Part shown: in pieces, positions 27,265 through 35,972 of the stretch
How positions within the stretch are numbered: the first letter of the stretch is position 1
How the letters are laid out: each line of letters starts with the position of its first letter
NCBI GenBank assembly: GCA_019685655.1
Contig: JABFQP010000006.1
Coordinates: forward strand, 1-64,000
Direction: 5' to 3'
DNA length: 64,000 bases
Origin: Candidatus Bathyarchaeota archaeon A05DMB-5
GTDB taxonomy: Archaea; Thermoproteota; Bathyarchaeia; Bathyarchaeales; Bathycorpusculaceae
Translations under genes and position numbers: made by a program
The notes under the pieces: model-generated
The model's input: only the letters and a program-made list of their open reading frames with translations
Database searches by the model: none
What the model was told of the DNA's origin: nothing

Positions 27265-28260
27265 CTATTCTGTTAATATAGGCTTTTGAGCTTCAATAAC
27301 GGTTTTCGCCTTTTTCTTATGCCTCAGAAATTTCATCAGTTCCCAAACGTCCACCACTATCAAAAGAATTATTGCAGCTTGAGCCCACGAGAAGGTTGCA
27401 ACACCCAATCTTATTCCCTCATGCGAGCCGTCACTTACGTTAGCGTTGATTGTGTATGTTAGGAAATTGGAAATTAGATAAACTTCGTGAACGTTGCTGA
27501 AATCGTGGTGAAACTCTACGTCAGGATACATCCCATGAATTGGAACGTTTTGCGCTGGGTTGGCTCCTGGCTGCCAGAAAGTGAAGGCTCCCCATAAACT
27601 AAAGGCTATGAAAGTTATGATTAGTATGTTTATGACAAGAAGATAAACCATGCTTAGGCTGATTTTTCCAAACAGTTTCTTTTCTTTCCATGTTTCTGTT
27701 TTTTCGCCTTGTTTTTCTTCTTTTTCACTTTCGAAGGGAAACATCAGAAACAACACTATTATAATGATAATTATGATTGTGAACAAATACATGTTTGCCT
27801 TCGACTGCATAAGCAGCGCTAAATTGCCAACCCAGGGAATTTTTCCTACAACTTTTCCGACAAGTAAGGATGCGGGCCAAGGAGAAAATTGGTCTTTTTC
27901 TCCAGGAACGTTGTCTCCTTTTGTGTAGATTATATAGCCACTAGTGGTGTTTTCTATTTTGACGGCTCTGTGGACAATAAGGTCTTCTGGTTTAGATTTG
28001 TTTCTGAAGACGACAATGTCTCCGTCGAGGTAGTTGGCATGTATTTGTTCTGGTGGTATGCCTTGGACTATTATTAGGTCGCCTACTTTTAGTGTTGGCA
28101 GCATACTTGTGGAGACTACTGCTAATGCGGGGTGTTCAGTGTTAAGCGCAAATTGTACAGTGTACCAGAATCCGAAAACTATGCCTAAGATTAGGAAAAT
28201 TGTTATTATAGTTTGGAAATACTCGTTTTTCCACAATTTCTTGAGAGTTGCCGTTGCCAA
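27265..28260 (-). CDS. Signal peptidase I (Sec11-type) with extra C-terminal membrane domain
   Basis: A 331-residue signal peptidase of the archaeal/eukaryotic Ser-His-Asp type. An N-terminal membrane helix (about 17-37) leads to S52 in VVSTSMLPTLKVGD, H97 in LIVHRAV and D116 in TKGDN, the expected triad. It cleaves signal peptides of exported proteins at the outer face. After the usual C-terminal helix there is an unusual extension of about 140 residues with an exterior loop and two more helices. It heads an operon with an inactive-looking paralogue and a small membrane protein. Confidence 0.88.
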   Translation of the reverse strand: MATATLKKLWKNEYFQTIITIFLILGIVFGFWYTVQFALNTEHPALAVVSTSMLPTLKVGDLIIVQGIPPEQIHANYLDGDIVVFRNKSKPEDLIVHRAVKIENTTSGYIIYTKGDNVPGEKDQFSPWPASLLVGKVVGKIPWVGNLALLMQSKANMYLFTIIIIIIIVLFLMFPFESEKEEKQGEKTETWKEKKLFGKISLSMVYLLVINILIITFIAFSLWGAFTFWQPGANPAQNVPIHGMYPDVEFHHDFSNVHEVYLISNFLTYTINANVSDGSHEGIRLGVATFSWAQAAIILLIVVDVWELMKFLRHKKKAKTVIEAQKPILTE

Positions 28261-28345
28261 TTTCGCGCCTTCTTTGGATTGGAAGTTCTTGTTGTTTTAG
28301 GCTTCTATGCTTTAAAACTTACCGCTTTTAATGAATTGAAAAATA

Positions 28346-28359
28346 GGGGGAGGAGGGGG
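28346..28359 (+). other. G-rich tract
   Basis: The 14 bases GGGGGAGGAGGGGG lie in the gap between two minus-strand genes. On the coding strand this is a pyrimidine run downstream of the zinc-ribbon gene, followed by ATTTTTC, so it may help termination. G-quadruplex formation is possible but not testable here. Confidence 0.3.
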
Positions 28360-28386
28360 TAAGTGCGAAGCGCCGGCGAGTGGAAT

Positions 28387-28557
28387 TTAAACTTTCTTCT
28401 TGCTTAGGACTTCTCGGAATGGTTTCTTACATTTGGGGCAGTCGAAAAGTCCGATTTCCAACTGCATTCTCTTTCCTGATTTGTCTGGGCGTCCAGCCAT
28501 TGTCCACTTCTTTTTTGGCGATGATACGACGGTTCCGCATTTTGGACATTTAGCCAT
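28387..28557 (-). CDS. 56-residue zinc-ribbon protein, possibly chromatin-associated
   Basis: A small basic protein opening MAKCPKCGTVVSSPKKKW and containing a second pair in FDCPKCKKPF, that is C4-x2-C7 and C40-x2-C43, a zinc ribbon. Between them lie many Lys/Arg and a strand-rich MQLEIGLF. The IGLF...FRE pattern recalls the crenarchaeal chromatin protein Cren7, and similar zinc-bearing archaeal proteins are sometimes labelled so; this is weak. An excellent GGAGG lies seven bases before the ATG, so expression may be high. Nucleic-acid binding is the safest inference. Confidence 0.75.
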   Translation of the reverse strand: MAKCPKCGTVVSSPKKKWTMAGRPDKSGKRMQLEIGLFDCPKCKKPFREVLSKKKV

Positions 28558-28739
28558 TTAATTTCCTCCAATATTCTCAGTATCCATGGTTTCATATGAT
28601 GGTAGATAAAAAACTTTCCATTGTTTTCGGATAGAAAAGCTTCGCTTGAGCATTTTGTTTAAACATTTTTATTGCAAAAGCATGGTGATGATTTGGCAAA
28701 GACTTTTAAATTAAAGCCTAAAAATGGGTACGTGGCTGG

Positions 28740-30170
28740 TTGGAATCGCTTATGGAAGAGGATTTGGCGCTGTTTGCTGTTGGTTATGCGGTTAAATTGG
28801 GCGCGGATTACGTGGATGTGAGGCTTGAAGACCATTATAATGAGCTTATAACCGTTGCAGATGGCAAGGTTCAACGTGGAGTCATTAATCGGAAACGTGG
28901 ATTAGGCGTTAGAACGCTGGTTAATGGAGCATGGGGTTTTCAATCAACGACAAATTTAAGTAAAAAAGGAGTTGGACAAGCAGCGGAAATTGCATTCAAA
29001 ACAGCAAAAGCATCAAGCCGACATGTCCATGTACCAGTAAAGCTTGCACCCGCTAAGGCATACAAGACTTCATACAAGACTAAGGTGAAAGTTGACTTGG
29101 AAAATGTGGCGTTTGAGGATAAGCTTAAAGAGATGCTGGTGTGGGAGAAGAAACTGCACACTTCAAAAAGGATTGTTCGAGGGTCAGTTGAGTTTACGGG
29201 AATAAAAATTGACAAAGTCTTCGTGAACAGTGAAGGCGCAGACATTCGTTTTTCTAACTCTGTAGCGTGGGTTGGTTTGAAGGCTGATGCTAAGAAAGGC
29301 GATGTGACACAGTTTTATGAGAAGATGGTTGGGCATTCGGGTGGTTATGAAATATTTCAAAAGAATGATATGGAAGAAATAAGTGTGGAAACTGGAAGAA
29401 AAGCGGAGAGTTTGCTGGAGGCTAAGGCTGTCAAAACAGAGAAGGACGCAGTGGTTGTTCTCGACAGTAATTATGTTGCTTTGCTTACGCATGAGATTGT
29501 TGGGCATCCGAGCGAGGCGGACAGAGTTCTTGGGCGTGAGGCTGCTTGGGCTGGGACTACATGGTGGGCGGGCAAGATTGGCGAGAAGATAGGCTCAGAC
29601 TATTTTACTGCGTATGATGACCCTACGGTTGCGGGAACTCTGGGCTACTTTCTTTATGATGACGAAGGCGTGAAAGCCAAGCGAAAAGTGCTCATCGAAA
29701 AGGGTGTTTTGAAAGGGCACATGCATAGCCGCGAGACTGCTGCCGTTTTCGGTGTTGAGCCGAACGCTGGGATGCGGGCGATAACGTTTGAGTATATTCC
29801 GTTGATTCGCATGTCCAACACTTTTCTAGGTGAGGGTGACTGGAAGAAGGGCGAGCTTATTGAGGACACTAAGCATGGATACTTGATTTCGTGTATGCGG
29901 CACCCGTCAATAGATGATAAACGGTATAACTGGACGATTAGTGCACAGGAGGCTTATGAAATAAAGAACGGCGAGTTAACAACGCATTTGCGGGACATAG
30001 CCTTAACGTCAACCGCGCCTAAAGTCTTCAAAAGCATAAACGCCGCTACAAAAGATGCGGAGCTTGTGCCGTTGCCCGGATGTGGCAAAGGCGACCCGAT
30101 GCAGTCGTTGTATGTGGGGAATGGTGGTCCTTACATTCGTGGGGTTGCCACGGTTTTGGGGGTGCAATGA
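28740..30170 (+). CDS. tldD: TldD metallopeptidase
   Basis: A 476-residue member of peptidase family U62. The zinc motif is H251-E-I-V-G-H256 in LLTHEIVGHPSEAD, with GDWKKGELIEDTKHG and the final GNGGPYIRGV also typical. TldD and TldE form a heterodimer that degrades unfolded peptides and, in bacteria, matures some modified peptides. The start is a TTG at 28740, with ATG four codons later as an alternative. The tldE gene overlaps by four bases. Confidence 0.93.
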   Translation: MESLMEEDLALFAVGYAVKLGADYVDVRLEDHYNELITVADGKVQRGVINRKRGLGVRTLVNGAWGFQSTTNLSKKGVGQAAEIAFKTAKASSRHVHVPVKLAPAKAYKTSYKTKVKVDLENVAFEDKLKEMLVWEKKLHTSKRIVRGSVEFTGIKIDKVFVNSEGADIRFSNSVAWVGLKADAKKGDVTQFYEKMVGHSGGYEIFQKNDMEEISVETGRKAESLLEAKAVKTEKDAVVVLDSNYVALLTHEIVGHPSEADRVLGREAAWAGTTWWAGKIGEKIGSDYFTAYDDPTVAGTLGYFLYDDEGVKAKRKVLIEKGVLKGHMHSRETAAVFGVEPNAGMRAITFEYIPLIRMSNTFLGEGDWKKGELIEDTKHGYLISCMRHPSIDDKRYNWTISAQEAYEIKNGELTTHLRDIALTSTAPKVFKSINAATKDAELVPLPGCGKGDPMQSLYVGNGGPYIRGVATVLGVQ

Positions 30171-31576
30171 TTATGGCGTCTGCTTTGGATTATTTGAAGG
30201 AAGCTGGAGAGGCTGTTTTGAGAATTGCTGAGAAGCGGGAATTAAGCGAAGCGGAGGCTTTTCTTGTTTCGAACAAGGTGTTGACGGTTAGGCTTGTGAA
30301 TAATGCAGTTTTTGAGTCTAAAGGCGTGCATGATGTTGGTGTTGGCTTACGCGCCCTCAAAGGCAACATGCTGGGCTTCAGTTCTACAGCAGACTTGTCG
30401 AAAGGCTCTTTGGAGAAGCTTGTTGATGCGGCTTTGGCTACTGCAAAAGCCAGAAAATTGCCGTTCAAATACTCTTTTCCAAAGCCAAGCAAGGTTCCGA
30501 AGGTTTCTGGAGTTTATGATAAGCGATTGGCTGGGCTTCCTTCGGAGAAGGCTGTTGACCTTGCATATGAGATTGTTGAGGCGTCGCTTGGGTATAGCAA
30601 GAAGGTTGTGGATAACGCTGGCGTGCTGAACATTGTGAATTACGAGACGCTTACACTGAACAGTAACGGTGTTTCTGCGGAAAATTGTGGAACATTCTTT
30701 GAAGCTAGTCTAAGCGCGACGGCTAAAAGTGGAAAAGAAGTTTCTGAAGGTTCAGATGCAACTGCTGGACGAAACCTAAAAGAGCTCAAGCCAAAAAATG
30801 TCGGCGAGAAAGCAGCGGAGATGGCTGTTTCTGGATTGAAGGCGAAGAAGTTAAAGGCGGACACTTATACGGTGATTTTGGATTATGAGCCAACCCACTC
30901 TATAATCGGCTATCTCTCAATGCTAGTTAGTCCATTGTTTGCGAAGCTTTTCTCTCCACTTTTGTTGGACAAAATAGGCAAGAAAGTGGCTAGTTCTCAA
31001 GTGACTTTGGTTGATAACCCTTTAATGCCAAACGGTGTAGGCTCGGCGCCTGTGGATGATGAGGGGACTCCGTCCAGAAAGAATGTTGTAATTGATAATG
31101 GTGTTTTGAAAACTTTTGTGTACGACAGTTTTTATGGAGCTATGGAGAAGAAAAGAACAACTGCAAGCGCTGTTCGGGCGTCTTTGGCTGTTGGTGTTAG
31201 CAGTTTTCCAGGCAAGAATTATAATTGCGAGAATGTTCCAGTGCCTAGGAATGCGTATTTTGAAGTTGGAAAGTGGAAGCGTGAGGAGATTTTAGAAGAG
31301 ACAAGGAATGGTTTGCTTGTTAGGCGTTTTCATTATACGCGGTTGACGAATCCGACGCGTGGCGATTTTACGAGTATTTTGCGGATGGGCTTGATGACTG
31401 TGAAGAACGGCGAAATAGTAGGTGCTGTTGCGAAGTCAAGACTACTGGATAATTTGTTGAGTATGCTGCAGAGTGTTGATGCGGTTTCGGATAAGCTGGT
31501 TGTTGCGGGAGGTTGGGGGGACTACACGCATACGCCAGTAATCCGCACAAAAGCGCACATTACACCAATAGATTAG
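30167..31576 (+). CDS. tldE: TldE/PmbA metallopeptidase subunit
   Basis: A 469-residue paralogue of TldD without the HExxxH motif, as expected for the TldE partner. Family blocks include DNPLMPNGVGSAPVDDEGTP (in the C-terminal half) and FEVGKWKREEILEET. It completes the heterodimeric protease with TldD. The ATG at 30167 overlaps the tldD stop (ATGA), showing translational coupling. The frame is open 29 codons further upstream inside tldD but those residues are not conserved in kind. Confidence 0.92.
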   Translation: MIMASALDYLKEAGEAVLRIAEKRELSEAEAFLVSNKVLTVRLVNNAVFESKGVHDVGVGLRALKGNMLGFSSTADLSKGSLEKLVDAALATAKARKLPFKYSFPKPSKVPKVSGVYDKRLAGLPSEKAVDLAYEIVEASLGYSKKVVDNAGVLNIVNYETLTLNSNGVSAENCGTFFEASLSATAKSGKEVSEGSDATAGRNLKELKPKNVGEKAAEMAVSGLKAKKLKADTYTVILDYEPTHSIIGYLSMLVSPLFAKLFSPLLLDKIGKKVASSQVTLVDNPLMPNGVGSAPVDDEGTPSRKNVVIDNGVLKTFVYDSFYGAMEKKRTTASAVRASLAVGVSSFPGKNYNCENVPVPRNAYFEVGKWKREEILEETRNGLLVRRFHYTRLTNPTRGDFTSILRMGLMTVKNGEIVGAVAKSRLLDNLLSMLQSVDAVSDKLVVAGGWGDYTHTPVIRTKAHITPID

Positions 31577-31594
31577 CCTTTTTCTCTTTTTCTT

Positions 31595-32092
31595 TCATTG
31601 CTCAAGGTTTTTGCTGTACCAGATGTAGGTTTGTGCCTCTTTAAAGCCTAATTTTTTGATAAAGCATATTCCCGCTGGATTATTGCTTTCTACATCAACC
31701 ATGACGATGCGTGCGCCTTTCTCTTTAAAGCGTTTCTCCAGTTCTCTGTAGAGTCTTCTTCCCACACCAGTTTTCTGGAAGCGCTTTTGCACGCCAGCCC
31801 AAACAAAATAGCCGTAAGTCCACGGGCTGAATGGACGTTTCAAAATTGTTCCCAAAGCAAAGCCGACTATTTTGTTTGTTTTGGTATGTTCGGCTACGAG
31901 GCAGAGTTCCGGGTCATTGCTGAAAAGCGAAAGCAACTCGTCAGTGTTCCACGTTCTGTAAGTATATTGCAAACTTGACGGAGTGAAAGTTTTCTCGCCC
32001 AAATGCCAAACACTCGGAACGTCTTCCAAAGTCATCTGTCGGATTTCGATATTTGATTTAGGCTTTTTTATAGATTTTTTACGTTTGTTCAC
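31595..32092 (-). CDS. GNAT-family N-acetyltransferase
   Basis: A 165-residue acetyltransferase with an acetyl-CoA loop QKTGVGRRLYREL and the C-terminal ESNNPAGICFIKKLGF typical of RimI-like GNATs. The N-terminal 15 residues are strongly basic. It is convergent with tldE, 18 bases away. Its substrate may be a protein N-terminus or a small amine. It differs from the Ard1-like enzyme at 22156 in the substrate region. Confidence 0.82.
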   Translation of the reverse strand: MNKRKKSIKKPKSNIEIRQMTLEDVPSVWHLGEKTFTPSSLQYTYRTWNTDELLSLFSNDPELCLVAEHTKTNKIVGFALGTILKRPFSPWTYGYFVWAGVQKRFQKTGVGRRLYRELEKRFKEKGARIVMVDVESNNPAGICFIKKLGFKEAQTYIWYSKNLEQ

Positions 32093-32146
32093 TTTTTAGA
32101 ACCCAACGGTTTTTCTTTTTTATTCTAAAACAGTTATGTTTGCTCA

Positions 32147-34699
32147 TTAAATCTTTAGCATGTTGCATCCTTCGATTATGAAGATGTAATCTTGTACTTG
32201 ACTAGTTGGGTAGGGCATTAGGAAAGTTAGGTCTATGGTTTCTAGGAGTAGCATTTGTGTTTTGTAATCGTCGCTTAGGATTAGCCTTAACCAGACGTTT
32301 CCTTGCGTGCTATGTGTTGCGCTTATGAGCGGGCACAGGTAACGGTTTCCATTTATAATGGCGTACAGCTTCACTTGGTCTATGACGGATTCTGAAAATT
32401 CTAAGCCCGGCCAGCCTTCTCGCAAACGAAACTTAACAGTATAACTGCTTACGCCTACTTCCTCCTTTGAAACTTGCACCTCGCGGACCACATCCTCACC
32501 GGTTGGATTATGAATGTCTATGACGCCGTAATCTATCCATGCCGTGTCATTCCAAACAAACAAGGTTGGACACGGTTCGCTTGGACCGCCTCCAGTGAAG
32601 TTGCTGAAGACTGCTGTTAGAGAGTGATCTGTGTTCATCAGAACGTTTATGGTGTTGCTAAAATTGTAGTAGGCTACTCCATCCAGAACCCAACATTTAA
32701 GATAGTAGCCGTTGGCTGTGTCGGGAAAAGCAGTGACCGTTGCATACATGCCCTCCACATACGCGTATGTTCCAGGAGGCGGGTTGGTTGTGCCACCATC
32801 AGAGGCGCTGATGTTCAATATTCTCAACTGCTGAAAACTCACCGACATGCTATAAAAGCCGAAGCCTCCGTTTGTTGCGTTGACTTTTATATACCACCAG
32901 CTGCTTTCTCTTAACTCGTCTCCTTGAACGAGTTCTGCTTGTCCTGCTGGATTTTCAGATATGGAAATGATGTGGCGAGTTGAATTGTAAAGGTAGAGGT
33001 CGTAATTTGTATTGTTAGGTAGTGTTGGTGCAATAGTTACGCATACACGTCTATAGTAAGGAACATAGACTCTATAGTAGTCATCGTGGTCGTAGTCGTC
33101 ATCTATGTAGAGCCAATTATAGGTTCCTTCGTGTATTTCTTCTGCTAGGTCGAAGGAGTTTTTGCCTTTGTCTGGGTTTACTTTGACATCGGTTATTGTT
33201 GTGGTTAGGTTCCATGAATACGCGGCGTAGCCATACTCCACGGTAGCCTTTATTGTTAGAGTGTGAGGCTGGTCTCTCGCAGAGTCGGTAAGCAACCAAT
33301 AGAGGATTACATCTAAGGTGGCGTCTTGAACGTATGATGGATAACCATCTGTACGGTTTGCTGGAACTTTGATGTAAGCGCGTTGTCCATCCACGCGCTC
33401 GACAACATCAGTGGAATTGTATTGGGCTTTTGCAAATTGGTCGTAATATCCCCACGCTAATATAACCGCGCCTACAGGAATCGTTATTGGAGCGACGCTA
33501 AACTCTATCAATTCCCATCTCTGCGCCAAGTAGCCGCCAAAGCCCAACAGCCAATTGCTTGTGCTGGCAAGCAGCCTCTCCCAACTGCCAGTGTCGTCTG
33601 GCTGTGGTGGAGGATCAGTTTTTGTTTTAACGTTGTGTCCTCTGGGGAAGCCAAAAGCGTCTGGTATGCCGCATCGTGAATTAGTATTTGAATCCTGCGC
33701 TTCCAAGTATAGATTTTTTATGAAATTGTAATAGCCTTCTGCTTCAAATTTTATTGTTTTTCCGTTGAAGCTTGCTAGGTTGGATCCGCTGAGGCGTCCT
33801 GCGCCTTTGCTTAAGGAGCCGTCGTGGTTTTCGATGCCGTAGGTGAATGGGCGGTTAATGTTTTCTGTGTGGTTGTAGTTGAAGTAGACTAGGCCATTGA
33901 CTGATGTCTCGAGTCCTTGGCGGTCTTGTTCATCTTCCCAAGCTGTATACATTAAAAGAACGGTTTGAAATGTCAAGCGGGTTGCTGTGTTTTTCACACG
34001 CACGTTTCTCCATGTTACAACAAAATAGTTTCTGTTACTTATCGGCGGGTAGGGCGGAACGTGGTAGTGATAACCAACAATTATTGAGGCTTGCTCGTCA
34101 ACCACAAGATCTGTCCACAAAGGCGCTAAAAACGCGTTCGGCGCTTGTGGATTAGACAGCGAGGCAGGCTCGCCACCCTTATGTTCTGAAACGTCAAAGC
34201 TTATGAACCCGTTGCTGCTTATCCAAACGCAAGTCCACTCGCCATCCGCTTCGACACTTCTATATTTTGCATGATAAAACTTGAACCTGAAATCGTTGCC
34301 TAAAACGCCCCAGAACACTGAAAGGTTAAGCCACACGCCCCAATCGTCGCCCACGCCCGTGTAAACAACCTTCTGGTCATAATCAGACTCGTCTATCCAA
34401 AAATATGGAGTATCCCACATTTCAGAATAATCAAGCTTGCGCGTATTAGCCATCACAGTAACATTAAAACGCACACAATCATAGCCGTCAAACTCACTAT
34501 CTGGATCGTAACTGCGCAACCCAACACCTAAGGCTATGGAAGCATTATCATCCGAGTTCACACCATAAACGTTCTGGTCCCCTAGCTTGATGGATCTATG
34601 CGGTCTTTCAAACTCAAAAGCTGTACACACTTGAAGTAATGTTTGAAAAAAGAAAATTGTGATTAACGCTGATACAAGTATTCTACGGCGGATTTTCAC
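32147..34699 (-). CDS. Large secreted surface protein with nidogen-like, PPC-like and InlB-type repeats
   Basis: An 850-residue exported protein with a signal peptide (about 1-27). The first third resembles a nidogen-like domain (SSNGFISFD, APLWTDLVV, FVVTWRNVRVK). Around 510-640 is a pre-peptidase C-terminal-like domain (NSFDLAEEI, DDYYRVYVP, WYIKVNATNG). Around 640-710 is a divergent InlB B-repeat (GGTTNPPPGTY to HSLTAVF). No membrane anchor or peptidase domain is evident. It starts four bases inside the upstream gene, so the two are coupled. A role in adhesion or the surface layer is likely. Confidence 0.78.
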   Translation of the reverse strand: MKIRRRILVSALITIFFFQTLLQVCTAFEFERPHRSIKLGDQNVYGVNSDDNASIALGVGLRSYDPDSEFDGYDCVRFNVTVMANTRKLDYSEMWDTPYFWIDESDYDQKVVYTGVGDDWGVWLNLSVFWGVLGNDFRFKFYHAKYRSVEADGEWTCVWISSNGFISFDVSEHKGGEPASLSNPQAPNAFLAPLWTDLVVDEQASIIVGYHYHVPPYPPISNRNYFVVTWRNVRVKNTATRLTFQTVLLMYTAWEDEQDRQGLETSVNGLVYFNYNHTENINRPFTYGIENHDGSLSKGAGRLSGSNLASFNGKTIKFEAEGYYNFIKNLYLEAQDSNTNSRCGIPDAFGFPRGHNVKTKTDPPPQPDDTGSWERLLASTSNWLLGFGGYLAQRWELIEFSVAPITIPVGAVILAWGYYDQFAKAQYNSTDVVERVDGQRAYIKVPANRTDGYPSYVQDATLDVILYWLLTDSARDQPHTLTIKATVEYGYAAYSWNLTTTITDVKVNPDKGKNSFDLAEEIHEGTYNWLYIDDDYDHDDYYRVYVPYYRRVCVTIAPTLPNNTNYDLYLYNSTRHIISISENPAGQAELVQGDELRESSWWYIKVNATNGGFGFYSMSVSFQQLRILNISASDGGTTNPPPGTYAYVEGMYATVTAFPDTANGYYLKCWVLDGVAYYNFSNTINVLMNTDHSLTAVFSNFTGGGPSEPCPTLFVWNDTAWIDYGVIDIHNPTGEDVVREVQVSKEEVGVSSYTVKFRLREGWPGLEFSESVIDQVKLYAIINGNRYLCPLISATHSTQGNVWLRLILSDDYKTQMLLLETIDLTFLMPYPTSQVQDYIFIIEGCNMLKI

Positions 34700-35760
34700 G
34701 CTTCATCACTTTGCGTTATAACTGTAACAGTGTATATGAAATGGCCCCCATCTGGTGCAGCTAGTTTTATGTACCGCCAGCCTGTTTTGTTTATCTTTAA
34801 CATGAGTTGTTTTAACGAAGAATTTCCTCTGTTAAGCAGACAAGCCTCAAGCGTTCCGTTTGGACCATAAACGTATGTCTCAATCCCGCCGCCTCCCAAA
34901 TAATTAAGATTGAGTATGACTGTGGTGCCTTCTTCCAGCCAAACTTTATAATAGTCTACACGATCAAAAGGGTCAATTGGGCATCCTACGTAGGCTCTGC
35001 GTGTTTGGTTTACGCTTAATTCCTCTGCGGTTTCGAAGCTGTTGTTATCGTCTGGAAAAACCTTCAGCACGAAAGGCTGAATAACCCTCTTGTAGACTGT
35101 GCCATTAAAATATGTAAATTCCACGTTTATCCTCAATAAATGTGACTGGTTATAGAGGCTGCGCAAAAGCCAGACGGTTGGCTTCCGGAAACTAGCATAC
35201 TGTGGGTTGTTTACGCCCATCAAACTGAAATAAGCTTTCTGCGCTCCAACTAATCCATCAACGCTCTCAACCGTGGAAAGGTTATAAAGGTGAGTGGCTA
35301 GGTCTGGTTCTTTGAATAATCCAACCCGCGAAGCCGTATAATCTTCTTGAAAACTCACATTCACATACACTATGTAACCCCCTTGCACAGAAACCATTGA
35401 AGAAACTACCATCCTGAAACATGAAGAACCAAACTCAAATTCAGATTCACTACAATATGAATAGATTGTGATGGTTGGGTTCGCCAAGAAATCGTTACTA
35501 AAATATAAGGCTGTAATATTCTCGTTTGTGTCATTCTCTGTGACCTTTGTACTAAAGCTTGGTCTCTCAAACTCCCACCTAACCGGTTCCAACGTGACAG
35601 TCTCCGCCACTGTCTGCGCTTCGCTTGTTCTCTCCGTCAATTTAAACGCCACAAACAAACCCACGGGCACCACTATTATTGACAGCAGAACCGCAGTTTT
35701 CCAAGTTTTAAGGTTTGGGGCCTCCAAATAGTATTCCTCTGCATGATTCGCAAAGTTCAA
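34696..35760 (-). CDS. Membrane-anchored surface protein with PPC-like domain
   Basis: A 354-residue protein with a short cytoplasmic N-terminus, one transmembrane helix (about 22-40) and an exterior part with many sequons. The last 120 residues form a PPC-like domain (NNSFETAEELSVNQ, DYYKVWLEEGT, GWRYIKLAAPDG), also seen in the secreted protein encoded next. The matching domains, the four-base ATGA overlap and the shared direction suggest that both act together, perhaps with the membrane protein anchoring the secreted one. Confidence 0.75.
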   Translation of the reverse strand: MNFANHAEEYYLEAPNLKTWKTAVLLSIIVVPVGLFVAFKLTERTSEAQTVAETVTLEPVRWEFERPSFSTKVTENDTNENITALYFSNDFLANPTITIYSYCSESEFEFGSSCFRMVVSSMVSVQGGYIVYVNVSFQEDYTASRVGLFKEPDLATHLYNLSTVESVDGLVGAQKAYFSLMGVNNPQYASFRKPTVWLLRSLYNQSHLLRINVEFTYFNGTVYKRVIQPFVLKVFPDDNNSFETAEELSVNQTRRAYVGCPIDPFDRVDYYKVWLEEGTTVILNLNYLGGGGIETYVYGPNGTLEACLLNRGNSSLKQLMLKINKTGWRYIKLAAPDGGHFIYTVTVITQSDEA

Positions 35761-35855
35761 TAAAATTAATAATCGAAAATCGCCTTATAAGACTTGCGAT
35801 TTTATCTTCTAGCAAAATCTTAAATCTTCGCTTATATGCTAGCGAATATTTTTGG

Positions 35856-35880
35856 TTGAACCTATTTATGGGGGGCTATA
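35856..35880 (-). repeat. Dispersed G/C-run plus TATA element, copy 2
   Basis: On the minus strand this reads TATAG, six C, ATAAATA, GGTTCAA. The flanks match the copies at 7553 and 51734; the central AT part is two bases shorter than theirs. It lies in the gap between two divergent genes, about 95 bases from each. Confidence 0.55.
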
Positions 35881-35972
35881 GTTAAAAAAGCCTAAATGAG
35901 CGCATCAACCATGCAAAACACTTTTACCTATCGCTTTGCGCTATTCTCTATCAGCATTGAGGCACATCTCCA

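Noticed and set aside
28404-28595. 63-codon minus-strand frame over the zinc-ribbon gene
   Set aside because: A different frame, at 28387-28557, has the zinc motifs and an ideal ribosome site, so this longer frame is a shadow.
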